7,348 nucleotides of DNA, taken from assembly GCA_030040215.1 (NCBI GenBank), contig JASHUD010000202.1:1-7348 (forward strand), in the 5' to 3' direction. A program made the translations under genes and the position numbers. Positions 5,325-7,348 of the stretch are shown here, piece by piece (the stretch's first letter is position 1; every line of letters begins with the position of its first letter). The DNA is from Methylovirgula sp. (lineage in GTDB: Bacteria > Pseudomonadota > Alphaproteobacteria > Rhizobiales > Beijerinckiaceae). The notes under the pieces are model-generated. The model worked only from the letters and a program-made list of their open reading frames with translations, ran no database searches and was not told the origin of the DNA.

Positions 5325-6935
5325 CTAACGATCGCACTCCGCGTTCGAGAGCCCGAAGCTCGCCAGGATGATCGGGAAGTCCTGGAACGCGAAGTTCTCG
5401 GTGGCGATATGAAACCCGTGCCAATTCGTGAACGAAGGTGACGTGATCCGATAGCGCGCGATCATCCCGTCGTCGCGCAATCGCACCCAATGAAAGGCGG
5501 CGCCAGAGGGCGCCTCGACGGCCGCCAGCGCGGTGCCGGGCCGCGCCACAATGTCGGGGGCGCGGATTTCTCCTGCGGGGAGCGCTCTGAGGATCTGGTG
5601 AAGGATCGCAGCCGATTGCTCGATTTCGGCGAAGAAGATGCGAAGCCGCGCGTAACCGTCGCCTTCTTGTTCGATCGGCACCATGAAATCGACCGTCGCG
5701 TAGGCGGCGTAGGGGCGGATTTTGCGCATGTCGCGCGTCGCGCCGCAGGCGCGCGCGATCGGCCCAACGAGACCATAGGCGGCGGCCGCGTCCGGCGAGA
5801 CGATGCCGACTTCTTCCAGGCGATCGAGGAAGCTGCTCGAATAGCGCAACATACGGTGCAGTTCCTCACATCGTTGCGCGATCTCGTCCACTGCGGTCAG
5901 TAGATGTTGGCGGTGCTCCTCGACGAGGTCGCACGTTACGCCGCCCGGCACGACTGCGCCGAAGAAATAACGATGCCGCGCGACTTGGCAGCTCAGACGA
6001 ATCAGATCCTCTTCGATGAGCGCAGCCTGCGCGGTCGCCACCACCAGAGCCGTCGAGTTGCAAATACCGGCGATCGTCGCCACGTGATGGCGCAGCCGTT
6101 CGAGTTCGGCGAAAACGGTGCGCAGCGCTCGCCCGCGCGGCGGCACCTCGACGTCGCAGATCGTCTCGACGGCTTGGCAGAATGCAAGGCCGTGCGCGAA
6201 CGCCGCGATTCCCGAAAAGCGTTCGGCCAACAACAAAACCCGGTCGATCGGTCGTCCCTCGGAAATTTTCTCGACACCGCGATACTTGTAGAAAAACCGC
6301 TGAATCGTGCGCACGACGTCTTCGCCGACGGTTTCGAGAAGAAAATGCGCCGCTTCGCCGAAGTCGGAATAAACCGGGCCGACCGGCATTGCGAAACTGC
6401 CCGGCGCCGAGAAGATCGTCGGCGGATCCCAGGCCGGATTGGGCGCCTCAGGGATATCTAACATGCGCCGCGCGTCGAAGCTGTGGCGCATCGGCACGAC
6501 GCCTTCCGGCCAGTCCTCGTGCAGCACGAATTCGCCGAGCCGCGGATGCCCCGCGAAACTCAGCCCGAACAGATCTTCAGCTTCGCGCTCGTGCCAGTCG
6601 GCGGCGGGGCCGTTGGCAAGACCGGAGATCGACGGGACCGTCGTGACGCGCGCGTCGAGGCGCAGCTCGACATAGACCCACGGCGTGGCGGCGTCCTTAT
6701 AGAACACATACGTCAGCAGCCAACCGGGCTTACTCTCTTCCTCAACGACCAACGTCGCGAAGACGTAGCCCATCTCTTCGGAAAGCCATTCGCAAATCGC
6801 CGGCAGGTCCGGCGGCTCGCAAGCGACGTGACAGGCCGCCGCGTCGAGTTTCGCGGTGACCCGTCCCTTCCAACGGCTCTCGCACAGCCCGGCAAAATCC
6901 GTCGGTTCGGTGTCAGCGATTGCAGAGAGCGTCAT
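5325..6935 (-). CDS. hyfG: Hydrogenase-4 large subunit-like (NuoC-NuoD fusion, HyfG/HycE family) lacking the NiFe cysteines
   Basis: A 536-residue fusion of a NuoC-like domain (about 1-160; W-H-E-R-E-A-E-D-L-F-G-L at 114-125, then H-P-R-L) and a NuoD/hydrogenase large-subunit domain (about 180-536; G-P-V-Y-S and A-H-F near 186-198). E. coli HycE has 569 residues and the same layout. In group 4 hydrogenases the NiFe site is held by RxCGxCxxxH and DPCxxC. Here the first is R239-F-S-G-I-A-A-F-A-H248, so both cysteines are replaced by S241 and A244 while Arg and His remain. The second is G528-L-S-N-A-E533; one cysteine, C534, sits one place off register. The protein ends two residues later, without the tail that the HycI-type endopeptidase removes after nickel insertion. 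It therefore should not bind NiFe and fits the Ehr large subunits. The ATG at 6935 is three bases after the previous stop, with GGGGGG as ribosome site. Confidence 0.92.
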   Translation of the reverse strand: MTLSAIADTEPTDFAGLCESRWKGRVTAKLDAAACHVACEPPDLPAICEWLSEEMGYVFATLVVEEESKPGWLLTYVFYKDAATPWVYVELRLDARVTTVPSISGLANGPAADWHEREAEDLFGLSFAGHPRLGEFVLHEDWPEGVVPMRHSFDARRMLDIPEAPNPAWDPPTIFSAPGSFAMPVGPVYSDFGEAAHFLLETVGEDVVRTIQRFFYKYRGVEKISEGRPIDRVLLLAERFSGIAAFAHGLAFCQAVETICDVEVPPRGRALRTVFAELERLRHHVATIAGICNSTALVVATAQAALIEEDLIRLSCQVARHRYFFGAVVPGGVTCDLVEEHRQHLLTAVDEIAQRCEELHRMLRYSSSFLDRLEEVGIVSPDAAAAYGLVGPIARACGATRDMRKIRPYAAYATVDFMVPIEQEGDGYARLRIFFAEIEQSAAILHQILRALPAGEIRAPDIVARPGTALAAVEAPSGAAFHWVRLRDDGMIARYRITSPSFTNWHGFHIATENFAFQDFPIILASFGLSNAECDR

Positions 6936-6938
6936 TGG

Positions 6939-7348
6939 TCAGCCCCCCATCGCGGCCGCCGCCGCGCGAAGCAGGTTCTGCAAAGCCACGGGAATGTAGA
7001 TACCGATCGCCAACAACGGAATTGCCGCGACGATGAGCGTCGCTTTGCACGACCACGGCAGCGCCGCGAGAGTCGGATGTCCGTGCGGAGCACCGAACGT
7101 CATGCGGTTGACGTGGTACAGCACCGCGCAAAAGGCGACCGCCACGAAAAAGGCGAGCAGCGCGATCGTGAGATATTGCCCGCTGGCGATACCTGCCTTG
7201 AAAATCAGAAATTCGCTGATGAACAGAGCGAAAGGCGGCGCTCCGGTGATCGCGAAGGCGCCGCCAGCCAGCGCTAAGGCCGAAAGCGGCGCAAATTTCA
7301 CAAGCCCGCGCACCGACGCAATCTCCTGCGTGCCGAACGTCATTGCTA
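6939..7348 (-). CDS. hyfF: Hydrogenase-4 subunit F-like membrane protein (NuoN/HyfF family), C-terminal part only
   Basis: The 3' end of a proton-conducting antiporter-type subunit. About 135 codons are visible, and the frame is still open at the right edge, so the ATG at 7343 is an internal methionine, not the start. Numbering from that methionine, G-T-Q-E-I-A-S-V-R-G-L at 4-14 followed by G-A-F-A-I-T-G-A-P-P-F...F-I-S-E-F at 28-45 is the conserved loop and helix pattern of HyfF and related NuoL/M/N proteins. Further membrane segments lie at about 57-79 and 101-125. A full family member has about 480-530 residues, so most of the gene is outside. Its last codons, ATG-GGG-GGC-TGA, double as the ribosome site for the large-subunit gene three bases downstream, which implies translational coupling. 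NuoN-like paralogues cannot be fully excluded from this fragment. Confidence 0.85.
   Translation of the reverse strand, partial: AMTFGTQEIASVRGLVKFAPLSALALAGGAFAITGAPPFALFISEFLIFKAGIASGQYLTIALLAFFVAVAFCAVLYHVNRMTFGAPHGHPTLAALPWSCKATLIVAAIPLLAIGIYIPVALQNLLRAAAAAMGG

Noticed and set aside
5317..5490. Upstream extension of the small-subunit gene to an ATG at 5490
   Set aside because: It would overlap the end of the large-subunit gene by more than 160 bases and the added residues match no family; the ATG at 5316 fits the operon spacing.
6483..7277. Plus-strand open frame of 264 codons
   Set aside because: It is antisense across the hyfG/hyfF-like junction and its translation is Arg-rich without recognisable motifs.
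5325..7348. Reading the cluster as respiratory complex I
   Set aside because: No NuoE/F/G genes are present, the small and large subunits are closer to HycG/HycE patterns, and the antiporter subunit has the HyfB/HycC C-terminal signature.
5325..7348. Reading the cluster as an active formate hydrogenlyase or hydrogenase-4
   Set aside because: All four NiFe ligands of the large subunit are replaced and the processed tail is missing.
1..7348. CRISPR array or insertion sequence
   Set aside because: No regularly spaced repeats, no transposase-like frame and no terminal inverted repeats were seen on either strand.

Overview
The window comes from a GC-rich bacterium, very probably an alphaproteobacterium of the Hyphomicrobiales (Rhizobiales); a Beijerinckiaceae/Methylocystaceae-type host is a guess. 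Three things point there: a class II (CP4-like) aroA divergent from a TIGR02300 'FYDLN acid' protein, a tRNA-Ala(GGC) directly after it, and a tRNA promoter with the CTTG-N-CTATAT look of alphaproteobacterial sigma-70 promoters.

Layout. (1) 1-890, minus strand: 5' two-thirds of aroA, running off the left edge. (2) 891-1166: divergent spacer with a candidate promoter. (3) 1167-1526, plus strand: small zinc-ribbon protein with a very acidic tail. (4) 1605-1680, plus strand: tRNA-Ala(GGC), with a well-formed promoter just upstream. (5) 1681-1996: gene-poor convergent spacer with a candidate terminator, short direct repeats and a protein-like open frame without a normal start codon. (6) 1997-7348, minus strand: a tight gene cluster transcribed right to left: hyfF-like (3' end only), hyfG-like (NuoC+NuoD fusion), hyfI-like (NuoB-like with an added N-terminal Fe-S domain), hyfB-like (NuoL/HyfB-type antiporter subunit), then a small DUF190/PII-like protein.

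The main discovery is in region 6. The cluster looks like a group 4 (hydrogenase-4/formate hydrogenlyase) membrane complex, but the large subunit has lost all four cysteines that hold the NiFe site: RxCGxC has become R-F-S-G-I-A, and DPCxxC has become G-L-S-N-A-E. It also ends right there, without the C-terminal tail that hydrogenase endopeptidases remove. The small subunit keeps the four cysteines of the proximal [4Fe-4S] cluster and has four more, enough for a second cluster. The antiporter subunit keeps its key charged residues. The set therefore fits an energy-converting hydrogenase-related (Ehr) complex: redox-active and probably ion-translocating, but not a hydrogenase. Its substrate is unknown.

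The genes are almost certainly co-translated: gaps are 3 bp and 8 bp, followed by an ATGA overlap. The DUF190 protein lies 66 bp downstream on the same strand with a strong ribosome binding site, which suggests a nucleotide-sensing regulator for the complex. The NuoH-like (HyfC) subunit and any electron-input partner are not in the window; they would be expected to the right of 7348.
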